13,321 nucleotides of DNA from Hyphomicrobiales bacterium (GTDB taxonomy: Bacteria > Pseudomonadota > Alphaproteobacteria > Rhizobiales > Rhizobiaceae): NCBI GenBank assembly GCA_011087745.1, contig JAALLB010000019.1:1-13321 (forward strand), in the 5' to 3' direction. Of this stretch, positions 1 through 9,439 are shown one piece after another. Positions within the stretch are counted from its first letter, which is position 1; each line of letters opens with the position of its first letter. The notes below the pieces were generated by a model. It was not told the DNA's origin. It did not search any database and saw only the letters and a list, made by a program, of their open reading frames with translations. The position numbers were made by a program, and so were the translations under genes.

Positions 1-31
1 TCCGTTGTGAATCAATAACTTAATAAAATCC

Positions 32-799
32 TTATCCCGAATTCCCGTTATTTAAGTTACCAGTAGCATTCATTTCCCAAAGCCAGTCACTTGCGCTTTC
101 CGCGAAATCCCTCAAAAGCAAACCAATCGTTTCCGACTGATCAATTAGTTCAAAGCTAGTCACCGTATTTTTTGCAAAGGTATTTGCCATCGTTAAGCCA
201 GCTCGCATGAGCGAAGCTGAGTAAACCGCCAGCATTACCAGTACTATTACGCTGGCATATGACCCTTCCAGAAACAATGCAGCACCACATCCGATTGCCA
301 AAACGGTAACCCATGTGAAAAGCGCGCGTGGAACAAAATACAAACTCATTGCACCGCCCCCCATCATCCCGCACAGAAGTGCAATTACGACCGCTTGATA
401 ACTAGGATTTAGAGTTGGGTATAAAAGCACAGGCAGAATGCCCCATAGTATCGCTATTGTACCTGCAGCCTTTGTTGCTCTTCCATAGGCACGTTTAGAG
501 GCAGAATAAACTAGCCCCCGCTTTTCTGTTGTGTGGGAACTGTAGACACTTAGACTTGCAAGCAAATATAGTGCAATCGTCCAATAAGGAAGAAACCATC
601 CTGAAGGAACCTCTTTGAATGCGACGAATGCCAAGGTAGCACATGTTACATTCGCGACCATCATCAGTGGAGTTGTCTTTGCTATGGCATCCATCTGATT
701 TGCGCGCAAACGTCCAGCCTCTTCAGAATCCGGATCAACTCCAAAATATGGATCAAGCGCAGTACTGTAGCGTTTAGGATGTGATTGATCAGAGGTCAG
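32..799 (-). CDS. Six-helix membrane sensor protein, apparently truncated at the start of a PAS-like domain
   Basis: With the CTG at 797-799 as start, the product has 255 residues. Six hydrophobic segments lie near residues 43-61, 68-87, 111-130, 134-157, 159-177 and 179-200, giving an integral inner-membrane module like the MASE-type N-termini of alphaproteobacterial signalling proteins. After helix six comes an amphipathic linker, then residues 231-249 (DFAESASDWLWEMNATGNL), which resemble the first strand of a PAS domain. The frame then ends after six more residues. Proteins of this design normally continue into PAS, GGDEF/EAL or histidine kinase domains, so this copy looks cut short by a frameshift, deletion or insertion; a short functional membrane protein is possible. 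Start choice: AGGAG at 808-812 lies 8 nt before CTG, with no ATG, GTG or TTG in that place. The next start, TTG at 707-709, would drop 30 residues, including the family-like stretch GRLRANQMDAIAKTTPLMM. The signalling output is unknown. It lies downstream of the rpoC terminator and is probably transcribed separately. Confidence 0.6.
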   Translation of the reverse strand: MTSDQSHPKRYSTALDPYFGVDPDSEEAGRLRANQMDAIAKTTPLMMVANVTCATLAFVAFKEVPSGWFLPYWTIALYLLASLSVYSSHTTEKRGLVYSASKRAYGRATKAAGTIAILWGILPVLLYPTLNPSYQAVVIALLCGMMGGGAMSLYFVPRALFTWVTVLAIGCGAALFLEGSYASVIVLVMLAVYSASLMRAGLTMANTFAKNTVTSFELIDQSETIGLLLRDFAESASDWLWEMNATGNLNNGNSG

Positions 800-873
800 G
801 GCAAATTCTCCTAATAAACAATATTTAAGAGATAAATCTTTACCAAACGTAACTATTTGTGATCATCCGAACG

Positions 874-898
874 AAAAAAGGCTGCCATTTGGCAGTCT
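874..898 (-). terminator. Intrinsic terminator of the rpoBC operon
   Basis: Read on the minus strand, an 8-bp stem with one A-C mismatch (AGACTGCC / GGCAGCCT) and an AAAT loop is followed directly by six T. It starts 28 nt after the rpoC stop codon and before the sensor-like gene, so it should end the long operon transcript. The plus strand also has T-rich sequence after the hairpin (898-910), so it may work in both directions. Confidence 0.85.
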
Positions 899-925
899 TT
901 TGATGTTTTTTAAAAGAACTTGTGC

Positions 926-3900
926 TTATTCAGCGGGTTCGCCTTCATCGCTCATATCTGCAAGCAGAGCATCACTCGCAGCCATTTCACGCTTGGTATC
1001 GATGATCATGTCATCGCGTGAGTTTGCAAGTTTGCGAACTTTGGCCATCACACCACCTGTACCAGCAGGGATCAAGCGGCCCACGATTACGTTTTCTTTC
1101 AGGCCTTCAAGTGTATCGGATTTACCGGCAACTGATGCTTCTGTAAGAACTCTTGTTGTTTCCTGGAAGGAAGCAGCAGAGATGAATGAACGGGTTTGCA
1201 AGCTTGCTTTTGTTATTCCCAGAAGAACCGGGTTACCAGAAGCTGGCTTCTTGCCTTCTTCAATCATACGTTCATTGAGCAAGTCCATTTCGATGCGGTC
1301 CATTTGTCCCGCTTCCAACAGGCCTGTATCGCCTGGCTCAGTGATTTCAACTTTTTGCAGCATCTGGCGAACAATCACTTCGATGTGCTTATCGTTGATG
1401 ATCACGCCCTGTAGACGATAAACATCCTGAATTTCATTGACGAGATATGAAGCAAGTGCCTCAACGCCCTTGATTGCAAGAATGTCATGTGGTGCAGGGT
1501 TGCCATCAAGAATGTAATCACCCTTCTCGATTGGATCACCGTCCTGTAGATGGAACGGCTTGCCTTTTGGAATTAGGTATTCCGCTGGCTCCAAAGTTGA
1601 GTCTTCCGGCTCAATTGAGATGCGACGCTTGTTCTTGTAGTCACGGCCATAACGGATTGTACCGTCGATGGTTGCAATTACAGCATGGTCTTTTGGACGA
1701 CGTGCTTCGAAGAGTTCAGCAACACGTGGTAGACCACCGGTAATATCTTTGGTTTTCGCACTCTCTGTTGGAATACGAGCCATAACATCACCAGCTTTAA
1801 CTTTTGAACCTGGTTCAACAGATAGGATCGCATCCACTGAAAGAAGAATACGAGCTTCACCGCCACGCTTGAGTTTGGCAATTTCACCATTTTTATCTTT
1901 GATGACGATTGCAGGTTTCAAGTCTGCACCACGTGGGTTAGCACGCCAGTCAACAACAACACGTTTCGTGATACCAGTTGCTTCGTCGGCGTTTTCCTGA
2001 ACGGAAAGACCATCAACAACATCTTCAAACTCAACAGTACCATCAACTTCTGTCATCATTGGGCGTGTATATGGATCCCACTCAGCCATACGCTGGCTTT
2101 GTTTGATCGCATCGCCTTCTGCAACAAGAAGTCTTGCGCCGTAATTGACACGATGAGAAGCACGTTCAACGCCCTTTTCATCTTCAATAACCACTGCAAC
2201 ACTGCGTCCCATAACAATGTTACGACCTTCACTGTCTTTGGAAATATTTGAATTACGGATACGAATTGTACCTTCATAGGATGCTTCAAGGTATGAACTA
2301 TCGACAACTTGTGCTGTACCACCAATGTGGAACGTACGCATTGTAAGCTGTGTACCCGGCTCACCAATAGACTGAGCAGCAATAACACCAACTGCTTCAC
2401 CCATGTTAACCGTAGTACCTCGTGCAAGGTCACGTCCATAACATGCGCCACAAATACCATTTTGGCTTTCACAAGTAAGCGCTGAGCGAATTAGCACAGT
2501 TTTAACTTCTGCAGCTTCAACCTTATCAACGTCAGCTTCATCCATAAGATGGTTCTTTGGAATGATAACTTCGCCTGTTTCAGGATGAACAATATCTTCT
2601 GCAGCTGTACGACCCAAGATACGAAGCCCAAGGGATGCAACAACTTGTCCTGCATCAACAACAGCCTGCATAGTAAGGCCAGCGTCCGTGCCACAATCTT
2701 CATGTGTGATGATACAATCTTGAGCAACATCAACAAGACGACGTGTCAGATAACCGGAGTTCGCAGTTTTCAACGCCGTATCCGCAAGACCCTTACGAGC
2801 ACCGTGGGTGGAGTTGAAGTATTCAAGAACCGTCAAACCTTCTTTAAAGTTTGAAATAATCGGGCTCTCAATAATCTCGCCTGATGGCTTGGCCATAAGA
2901 CCACGCATACCAGCAAGCTGCTTCATTTGTGTTGGGGAACCACGAGCACCTGAGTGTGACATCATGTAGATCGAGTTCATCGGCAATTGACGCTTTGTTA
3001 CATCATCAACGTGCACCGCTTTAATGCGATCCATCATCTCGTCAGCAACCTTGTCACCACACTTGGCCCAAGCATCAACAACCTTGTTGTACTTCTCGCC
3101 CTGTGTAATCAGGCCATCGTTGTACTGTTGTTCAAACTCTTTTGTGAGAGCCTGAGTTTCAGCAACCATTCCCGCCTTCGTTTCAGGGATAACCATGTCA
3201 TCCTTGCCGAACGAAATACCCGCGTTACAAGCGTGCTTGAAGCCAAGCTGCATGATGCGGTCACAGAAAATAACCGTGTCTTTTTGACAAGAGTGACGAT
3301 ACACGTGGTCAATCATTTTAGAGATGTTTTTCTTTGTCATCTCTGTGTTCACGATATCAAACTGTACACGACCATTGCGCGGCAATAGTTCACCCAAGAT
3401 CATGCGACCCGGCGTGGTTTCATGAATTTTGCTTGTCGGATTACCTTCAAGGTCGACAGATTTAAATCGACCACGAATTTTTGCGTGAAGTGTTACAACG
3501 CCTGTATCAAGCGCGTGTTGCAATTCACTCATGTCAGAGAAGACCATGCCCTCGCCCGGCTCGTTCTCGTTCACAATTGATAGGTAATAAAGACCCAACA
3601 CCATATCTTGTGAAGGAACGATAATCGGCTGACCATTTGCAGGGTGCAGGATGTTGTTTGTAGACATCATCAACACACGTGCTTCAAGCTGAGCTTCCAA
3701 AGATAGAGGTACGTGTACCGCCATTTGGTCACCATCAAAGTCGGCGTTAAAGGCAGCGCAAACCAATGGGTGAAGTTGAATAGCCTTACCTTCAATAAGC
3801 ACTGGCTCGAATGCCTGTATGCCAAGACGGTGAAGAGTTGGAGCACGGTTCAATAGAACTGGGTGCTCACGAATGACCTCATCGAGGATATCCCAAACTT

Positions 3901-5125
3901 CCGGCTTTTCTTTTTCTACCAGTTTCTTTGCCTGTTTCACGGTCGAGGAATAACCCTTAGCGTCAAGACGTGCATAGATGAATGGCTTAAAGAGTTCCAA
4001 AGCCATTTTCTTTGGTAGCCCACATTGGTGCAACAAAAGTTCTGGACCGGTTACGATCACTGAACGACCAGAATAATCAACACGTTTACCGAGCAAGTTC
4101 TGACGGAAACGACCCTGCTTACCTTTAAGCATGTCTGAAAGTGATTTAAGTGGACGCTTGTTTGCACCTGTAATTATACGGCCACGGCGACCATTGTCGA
4201 ACAGCGCATCAACAGATTCTTGCAACATACGCTTTTCGTTACGGATGATAATGTCTGGTGCACGCAACTCCATCAAACGACGAAGACGGTTGTTACGGTT
4301 GATCACTCGGCGGTACATATCGTTAAGATCTGAAGTCGCAAAACGACCACCATCCAGTGGAACAAGTGGACGTAGATCCGGTGGAATGACCGGAATGATT
4401 TTCATGATCATCCACTCAGGACGGTTACCTGACTCAATGAATGCTTCAACCACTTTCAAACGCTTGGCCAGTTTGACTGACTTAAGTTCTGAAGAAGTTT
4501 CAGCCAATTCTGTACGAACTTTGCCGGCAACTTTTTCCAAATCCATGGACGCAAGAATTTCATGGATAGCTTCAGCACCGATCATGGCAGTGAAAGTGTC
4601 TTCACCGTACTCATCGATTGCATCCATGTATTCTTCTTCTGAAAGAAGCTGATACTCGCTCATAGCGGTTAGGCCTGGCTCTGTAACAACGAAGTTTTCA
4701 AAGTAAAGAACGCGTTCAAGGTCTTTCAATGTCATGTTCAACAAAAGACCAATGCGTGATGGTAGTGATTTCAAGAACCAAATGTGTGCAACAGGTGCTG
4801 CAAGTTCAATGTGGCCCATGCGCTCACGACGAACGCGTGACAGAGTTACCTCAACTCCACATTTTTCACAGATAATTCCTTTATACTTCATACGCTTATA
4901 CTTGCCACAAAGACATTCGTAGTCTTTTACCGGGCCAAAGATACGCGCGCAGAACAAGCCATCGCGTTCAGGCTTGAAAGTACGATAGTTGATGGTCTCA
5001 GGCTTTTTGATTTCGCCAAACGACCAAGACAAAATTTTCTCCGGTGCTGCGATAGAAATTCGAATGCTATCGAAGTTCTGTGATGCTGCCGGACTGTTGA
5101 AGAGATTCATGACTTCTTGATTCAT
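926..5125 (-). CDS. rpoC: DNA-directed RNA polymerase subunit beta'
   Basis: RpoC, 1399 aa, the largest core subunit of RNA polymerase; it forms the clamp and carries the catalytic Mg2+ site for RNA synthesis. Visible landmarks: N-terminal zinc-binding cysteines 71, 73, 86 and 89; the absolutely conserved NADFDGDQ at 460-467, whose aspartates 462, 464 and 466 chelate the active-site metal; a bridge-helix and trigger-loop region with THGARKGLADTALKTANSGY; and a second cysteine cluster beginning at CGTDAGL and ending at CESQNGICGAC. The length suits Alphaproteobacteria. The start MNQEVMNLFN is the usual one for this class; AAGGA lies 11 nt upstream, a rather long spacing. It follows rpoB after a 141-bp structured spacer and ends at a strong terminator. 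I see no frameshift or missing catalytic residue. Confidence 0.99.
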   Translation of the reverse strand: MNQEVMNLFNSPAASQNFDSIRISIAAPEKILSWSFGEIKKPETINYRTFKPERDGLFCARIFGPVKDYECLCGKYKRMKYKGIICEKCGVEVTLSRVRRERMGHIELAAPVAHIWFLKSLPSRIGLLLNMTLKDLERVLYFENFVVTEPGLTAMSEYQLLSEEEYMDAIDEYGEDTFTAMIGAEAIHEILASMDLEKVAGKVRTELAETSSELKSVKLAKRLKVVEAFIESGNRPEWMIMKIIPVIPPDLRPLVPLDGGRFATSDLNDMYRRVINRNNRLRRLMELRAPDIIIRNEKRMLQESVDALFDNGRRGRIITGANKRPLKSLSDMLKGKQGRFRQNLLGKRVDYSGRSVIVTGPELLLHQCGLPKKMALELFKPFIYARLDAKGYSSTVKQAKKLVEKEKPEVWDILDEVIREHPVLLNRAPTLHRLGIQAFEPVLIEGKAIQLHPLVCAAFNADFDGDQMAVHVPLSLEAQLEARVLMMSTNNILHPANGQPIIVPSQDMVLGLYYLSIVNENEPGEGMVFSDMSELQHALDTGVVTLHAKIRGRFKSVDLEGNPTSKIHETTPGRMILGELLPRNGRVQFDIVNTEMTKKNISKMIDHVYRHSCQKDTVIFCDRIMQLGFKHACNAGISFGKDDMVIPETKAGMVAETQALTKEFEQQYNDGLITQGEKYNKVVDAWAKCGDKVADEMMDRIKAVHVDDVTKRQLPMNSIYMMSHSGARGSPTQMKQLAGMRGLMAKPSGEIIESPIISNFKEGLTVLEYFNSTHGARKGLADTALKTANSGYLTRRLVDVAQDCIITHEDCGTDAGLTMQAVVDAGQVVASLGLRILGRTAAEDIVHPETGEVIIPKNHLMDEADVDKVEAAEVKTVLIRSALTCESQNGICGACYGRDLARGTTVNMGEAVGVIAAQSIGEPGTQLTMRTFHIGGTAQVVDSSYLEASYEGTIRIRNSNISKDSEGRNIVMGRSVAVVIEDEKGVERASHRVNYGARLLVAEGDAIKQSQRMAEWDPYTRPMMTEVDGTVEFEDVVDGLSVQENADEATGITKRVVVDWRANPRGADLKPAIVIKDKNGEIAKLKRGGEARILLSVDAILSVEPGSKVKAGDVMARIPTESAKTKDITGGLPRVAELFEARRPKDHAVIATIDGTIRYGRDYKNKRRISIEPEDSTLEPAEYLIPKGKPFHLQDGDPIEKGDYILDGNPAPHDILAIKGVEALASYLVNEIQDVYRLQGVIINDKHIEVIVRQMLQKVEITEPGDTGLLEAGQMDRIEMDLLNERMIEEGKKPASGNPVLLGITKASLQTRSFISAASFQETTRVLTEASVAGKSDTLEGLKENVIVGRLIPAGTGGVMAKVRKLANSRDDMIIDTKREMAASDALLADMSDEGEPAE

Positions 5126-5162
5126 GGTACTTCATTTCCTTTTTGAGCTTTATGCCCGTTGC

Positions 5163-5256
5163 GGTTTTGGACTTGTGCACTTTACCAAAACCAAAATTTC
5201 AAGTTTCGCGTTATTCACGCTGGTTCGAACTGGAGGCGAAGGGTTTCCCCGCCTCC
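5163..5256 (-). promoter_or_regulatory. Structured rpoB–rpoC spacer with two strong hairpins
   Basis: On the minus strand, just after the rpoB stop, a GC-rich hairpin pairs 5250-5256 with 5232-5238 (GGAGGCG / CGCCTCC). It contains an inner GGG/CCC stem, so it is about 10 bp with a two-base bulge. A second hairpin pairs 5185-5192 with 5163-5170 (GGTTTTGG / CCAAAACC, 8 bp, perfect) around a 14-nt loop holding GTGCAC. Neither has a T-run on the minus strand, so they look like mRNA-stabilising or processing elements rather than terminators. The pairing is seen; the function is inferred. Confidence 0.5.
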
Positions 5257-5266
5257 TTGATGTTCT

Positions 5267-8200
5267 TTATTCGGCAGCTTCTGCTGCTTCAGTTTCATCT
5301 GGAAGAAGCTCGTCACCATCGTCCTCAGGCTCGTTGGTTGGAACTTTGGTGTTCTCCAACTCAACACTCAAACCGAGAGAACGCATCTCCTTGATCAGAA
5401 CGTTGAAGCTTTCTGGAATACCTGCTTCGAAAGTATCATCACCACGAACAATTGCTTCATACACTTTGGTACGACCTGCAACGTCATCTGATTTAACTGT
5501 AAGCATTTCCTGCAATGTGTAAGCTGCGCCATAAGCTTCAAGTGCCCAGACCTCCATCTCACCAAAGCGCTGACCACCAAACTGTGCCTTACCACCAAGC
5601 GGCTGCTGGGTAACAAGTGAGTATGGACCAATTGAACGCGCGTGAATTTTATCATCCACAAGGTGGTGAAGTTTGAGCATGTAAATATAGCCCATGGTCA
5701 CCTTACGGTCGAACTGTTCACCGGTACGTCCGTCATAAACAACAGACTGACCAGAACCGTGAAGACCAGCTTGTTCAAGCATATCAACGATATCAGGCTC
5801 ATGCGCGCCGTCAAAAACAGGTGTTGCGATAGAAACACCGCGTCTTACCTGACTTGCAAGACGCATGACTGATTCATCATCATACTTCTTAACAGGTTCG
5901 TTTCGCTCGTTATCACCGTAAACTTGTTCAAGTTCGCTACGTAGAGGCTTGATATCACCGCTCTCTTTATAAGCGTCAATCAAATCACCAATCTTACGAC
6001 CCATGCCGGCACATGCCCAACCAAGGTGTGTTTCAAGAATCTGACCAACATTCATACGAGATGGCACACCTAGAGGGTTCAACACGATATCAGCGTGCGT
6101 TCCATCTTCAAGGAATGGCATGTCTTCAACCGGCATGATTCTGGAAACCACACCCTTGTTGCCGTGACGGCCAGCCATTTTATCACCAGACTGCAGTTTA
6201 CGCTTAACCGCTACAAAGACTTTTACCATCTTCATAACACCAGGCATCAACTCGTCACCACGTTGAAGCTTTTCAACCTTGTCCATGAAGCGTTGCTCCA
6301 AAAGGTTCTTGCTATCATCGTACTGGCCTTGAAGCTGCTCAAGTTTGGTTTGTAGCTTGTCATCAGAAACAGCAAACTGCCACCACTGCGAGCGAGGGTA
6401 TTCTTCCATCACTTCTGGAGTGATTTTAGTACCCTTCTTGAAGCCCTTAGGACCAGCTGCACCTTCTTTACCGCCAATCATATCGCTCAAACGGCTATAT
6501 ACGTTGCGGTCCAGAATTGCCTGCTCATCATCGCGATCTTTTGCAAGTGTTTCAATTTCTTCACGTTCAATTGACATCGCACGTTCGTCTTTTTCAATAC
6601 CGTGACGGTTAAAGACGCGAACCTCAACAACAGTACCAAAGGCACCAGGTGACATACGCAATGAAGTATCACGAACGTCTGATGCTTTCTCACCAAAGAT
6701 GGCACGAAGAAGTTTTTCTTCCGGTGTCATCGGGCTTTCGCCTTTTGGTGTGATTTTACCAACTAGAATATCACTAGGGCCAACTTCAGCACCGATATAT
6801 GTAATACCAGCTTCATCAAGGTTCTTTAGAGCTTCTTCTGAAACGTTTGGAATATCACGTGTGATTTCTTCCGGTCCAAGCTTCGTATCACGAGCCATAA
6901 CTTCGTATTCTTCAATGTGAATTGAAGTGAAGATGTCATCGCGCACGATGCGTTCTGAAAGAAGAATTGAGTCTTCGTAGTTGTAACCATTCCAAGGCAT
7001 GAACGCGACGAGCACGTTACGGCCAAGAGCCAAGTCACCCAAATCAGTAGAAGGACCATCAGCGATAATATCGCCAGCGGAAATGCGGTCACCTACTGTC
7101 ACGAGAGGACGTTGGTTGATACAAGTTGACTGGTTTGAGCGCTGATATTTCATCAAACGGTAAATATCGACGCCAGACTTTGAAGCATCAGTTTCTTCAG
7201 TTGCACGAATAACAATACGTGTTGCATCCACCTGATCGACAACGCCTGAACGTTTGGCGGCGATCGCAGCACCAGAGTCTCGAGCAACTACTGATTCCAT
7301 ACCTGTACCAACGAAAGGTGCTTCAGCACGAACGAGAGGCACAGCCTGACGCATCATGTTGGAACCCATCAATGCGCGGTTCGCATCATCGTTTTCAAGG
7401 AACGGAATAAGTGAAGAAGCAACAGATACGAGCTGTTTTGGTGACACATCCATTAGTTCCACGTTTTCACTTGGAACCATCATGACTTCACCTGCAACAC
7501 GACATGTTACAAACTCGTTCATGAACTGGTTTTTAGCATCCAGATCAGCGTTAGCCTGAGCAACGTTGTAGCGCGCTTCTTCCATTGCAGAAAGATAAAT
7601 TACTTCGTCTGTTACCTTGGCTTTGGTCACTTTACGATATGGGCTTTCAATGAAGCCATATTTATTGACGCGAGCAAATGTTGCCAAAGAGTTGATCAAA
7701 CCAATGTTTGGACCCTCTGGTGTTTCAATTGGACAAATCCGGCCGTAGTGCGTTGGGTGCACGTCACGAACTTCAAAGCCAGCACGCTCTCGGGTAAGAC
7801 CGCCGGGCCCAAGTGCAGAAAGACGACGCTTGTGCGTGATTTCTGAAAGCGGGTTGGTTTGGTCCATAAACTGTGACAATTGCGAAGAACCGAAGAATTC
7901 ACGAACTGCAGCTGCTGCTGGCTTCGCGTTGATCAGGTCTTGCGGAATAACTGTATCAACTTCGATTGAAGACATGCGCTCTTTAATGGCACGTTCCATA
8001 CGAAGCAAACCAATACGGTACTGGTTTTCCATCAACTCACCAACTGAGCGAACACGACGGTTGCCCAGGTTATCGATGTCGTCAATGTCGCCCTTGCCAT
8101 CACGCAAGTCAACAAGTGTCTTAACAACTTCAAGGATGTCTTCTTTACGAAGAACACGAACTGTATCATCAACTTCCTGGTTAAGACGGATGTTCATTTT

Positions 8201-9439
8201 TACACGACCAACCGCTGACAGGTCATAACGCTCTGAATCAAAGAACAGAGAGTTAAACATTGCTTCTGCAGTTTCCATCGTTGGTGGCTCACTAGGGCGC
8301 ATTACGCGGTAGATATCAAACAAGGCATCCTGTTTGCTGTCGTTTTTATCTGCCGCAAGCGTATTGCGCATGTAAGCACCGATGTTCACATAATCGATGT
8401 TAAGCACTTGCACGTTCTTGATTTTGTTTTCATGAAGAACTTCAATTGTTTTCTCGTCCAGTTCATCACCAGCTTCCATGTAGATTTCGCCAGTTTTTGT
8501 ATTGACGATATCCTCAGCAACGTATTTGCCGTACATTTGTTCATTGGTGATGCGAAGGCTCTTAACCCCCTTCTCTGTTAGCTGCTTGATGGTGCGAGCA
8601 ATCATTTTCTTGCCGATTTCAAGAACAACTTCACCGCTATCGGCATCAATAAGATCTGCGTCTGTTTTAATGCCCTTCATGCTTTCGCCATCGAAAGGAA
8701 TTTTCCAGCCGTCGCCATCACGAGTGGCTTTTGAGAATGTGTAGAACGTCTCAAGAATATCTTCTGGTGTCAGACCAAGTGCCATAAGCAATGTTGTTGC
8801 AGGCAGTTTGCGACGACGGTCGATGCGTGAATAAACAATGTCTTTTGCATCAAATTCAACGTCCAACCATGAACCACGGTAAGGAATAACACGTGCAGCA
8901 AACAATAATTTGCCTGAAGAGTGTGATTTACCTTTGTCGTGGTCAAAGAATACGCCCGGTGAACGGTGCATTTGTGAAACGATAACACGCTCAGTTCCGT
9001 TAACAACGAATGTGCCGTTGCCAGTCATCAAAGGCATATCGCCCATGTAGACGTCTTGCTCTTTAATATCTTTAACAGACTTGGCACCTGTATCTTCATC
9101 AATATCAAATACGATCAAACGAAGTGTAACTTTTAGCGGTGCAGAGTAAGTCATGTCACGCTGGCGACATTCCTCTACATCATATTTTGGAGCGTCAAAC
9201 TCGTAACGAACGAATTCGAGCATTGAAGCGCCGGAAAAATCAGTAATCGGGAAAACAGAATTGAATACAGACTGAAGACCTTCGTCTCCGCGTCCCTCTT
9301 CTGGTTCGTCTACCATGAGGAAAGCATCATATGATTGCTTTTGGACCTCGATCAGATTTGGCATTTGAGCCACTTCTGTAATGTTACCGTAGAATTTTTT
9401 TACGCGTTTGCGACCATTAAAAACATGGTTTTGAGCCAT
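5267..9439 (-). CDS. rpoB: DNA-directed RNA polymerase subunit beta
   Basis: RpoB, 1390 aa, second-largest RNA polymerase core subunit, lining the active centre and the rifampicin pocket. The pocket region spans about residues 517-547. The positions equivalent to E. coli D516, H526 and S531 are D526, H536 and S541, all of the sensitive type, so no classical rifampicin-resistance change is visible. Active-site contacts lie in GDKMAGRHGNKGV (1085-1097), with K1087 and K1095 equivalent to the two conserved lysines near the growing RNA. The acidic, Ala-rich tail (EPEDDGDELLPDETEAAEAAE-like) is typical of the class. The start is the ATG of MAQNHVFNGR at 9437-9439, with AAGG 7 nt upstream. A longer in-frame reading from 9526 adds 29 non-conserved residues and is rejected. 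It is separated from rplL by a long structured spacer and followed by rpoC. Confidence 0.99.
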   Translation of the reverse strand: MAQNHVFNGRKRVKKFYGNITEVAQMPNLIEVQKQSYDAFLMVDEPEEGRGDEGLQSVFNSVFPITDFSGASMLEFVRYEFDAPKYDVEECRQRDMTYSAPLKVTLRLIVFDIDEDTGAKSVKDIKEQDVYMGDMPLMTGNGTFVVNGTERVIVSQMHRSPGVFFDHDKGKSHSSGKLLFAARVIPYRGSWLDVEFDAKDIVYSRIDRRRKLPATTLLMALGLTPEDILETFYTFSKATRDGDGWKIPFDGESMKGIKTDADLIDADSGEVVLEIGKKMIARTIKQLTEKGVKSLRITNEQMYGKYVAEDIVNTKTGEIYMEAGDELDEKTIEVLHENKIKNVQVLNIDYVNIGAYMRNTLAADKNDSKQDALFDIYRVMRPSEPPTMETAEAMFNSLFFDSERYDLSAVGRVKMNIRLNQEVDDTVRVLRKEDILEVVKTLVDLRDGKGDIDDIDNLGNRRVRSVGELMENQYRIGLLRMERAIKERMSSIEVDTVIPQDLINAKPAAAAVREFFGSSQLSQFMDQTNPLSEITHKRRLSALGPGGLTRERAGFEVRDVHPTHYGRICPIETPEGPNIGLINSLATFARVNKYGFIESPYRKVTKAKVTDEVIYLSAMEEARYNVAQANADLDAKNQFMNEFVTCRVAGEVMMVPSENVELMDVSPKQLVSVASSLIPFLENDDANRALMGSNMMRQAVPLVRAEAPFVGTGMESVVARDSGAAIAAKRSGVVDQVDATRIVIRATEETDASKSGVDIYRLMKYQRSNQSTCINQRPLVTVGDRISAGDIIADGPSTDLGDLALGRNVLVAFMPWNGYNYEDSILLSERIVRDDIFTSIHIEEYEVMARDTKLGPEEITRDIPNVSEEALKNLDEAGITYIGAEVGPSDILVGKITPKGESPMTPEEKLLRAIFGEKASDVRDTSLRMSPGAFGTVVEVRVFNRHGIEKDERAMSIEREEIETLAKDRDDEQAILDRNVYSRLSDMIGGKEGAAGPKGFKKGTKITPEVMEEYPRSQWWQFAVSDDKLQTKLEQLQGQYDDSKNLLEQRFMDKVEKLQRGDELMPGVMKMVKVFVAVKRKLQSGDKMAGRHGNKGVVSRIMPVEDMPFLEDGTHADIVLNPLGVPSRMNVGQILETHLGWACAGMGRKIGDLIDAYKESGDIKPLRSELEQVYGDNERNEPVKKYDDESVMRLASQVRRGVSIATPVFDGAHEPDIVDMLEQAGLHGSGQSVVYDGRTGEQFDRKVTMGYIYMLKLHHLVDDKIHARSIGPYSLVTQQPLGGKAQFGGQRFGEMEVWALEAYGAAYTLQEMLTVKSDDVAGRTKVYEAIVRGDDTFEAGIPESFNVLIKEMRSLGLSVELENTKVPTNEPEDDGDELLPDETEAAEAAE

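Noticed and set aside
900..1421. Plus-strand reading frame of 173 codons antisense to the rpoC 3' end
   Set aside because: It is a codon shadow of rpoC (Ser/Arg-rich, no domain, no ribosome binding site).
4131..4652. Plus-strand reading frame of 173 codons antisense to rpoC
   Set aside because: Composition is typical of an antisense shadow (Ser/Arg-rich, low complexity), with no recognisable family.
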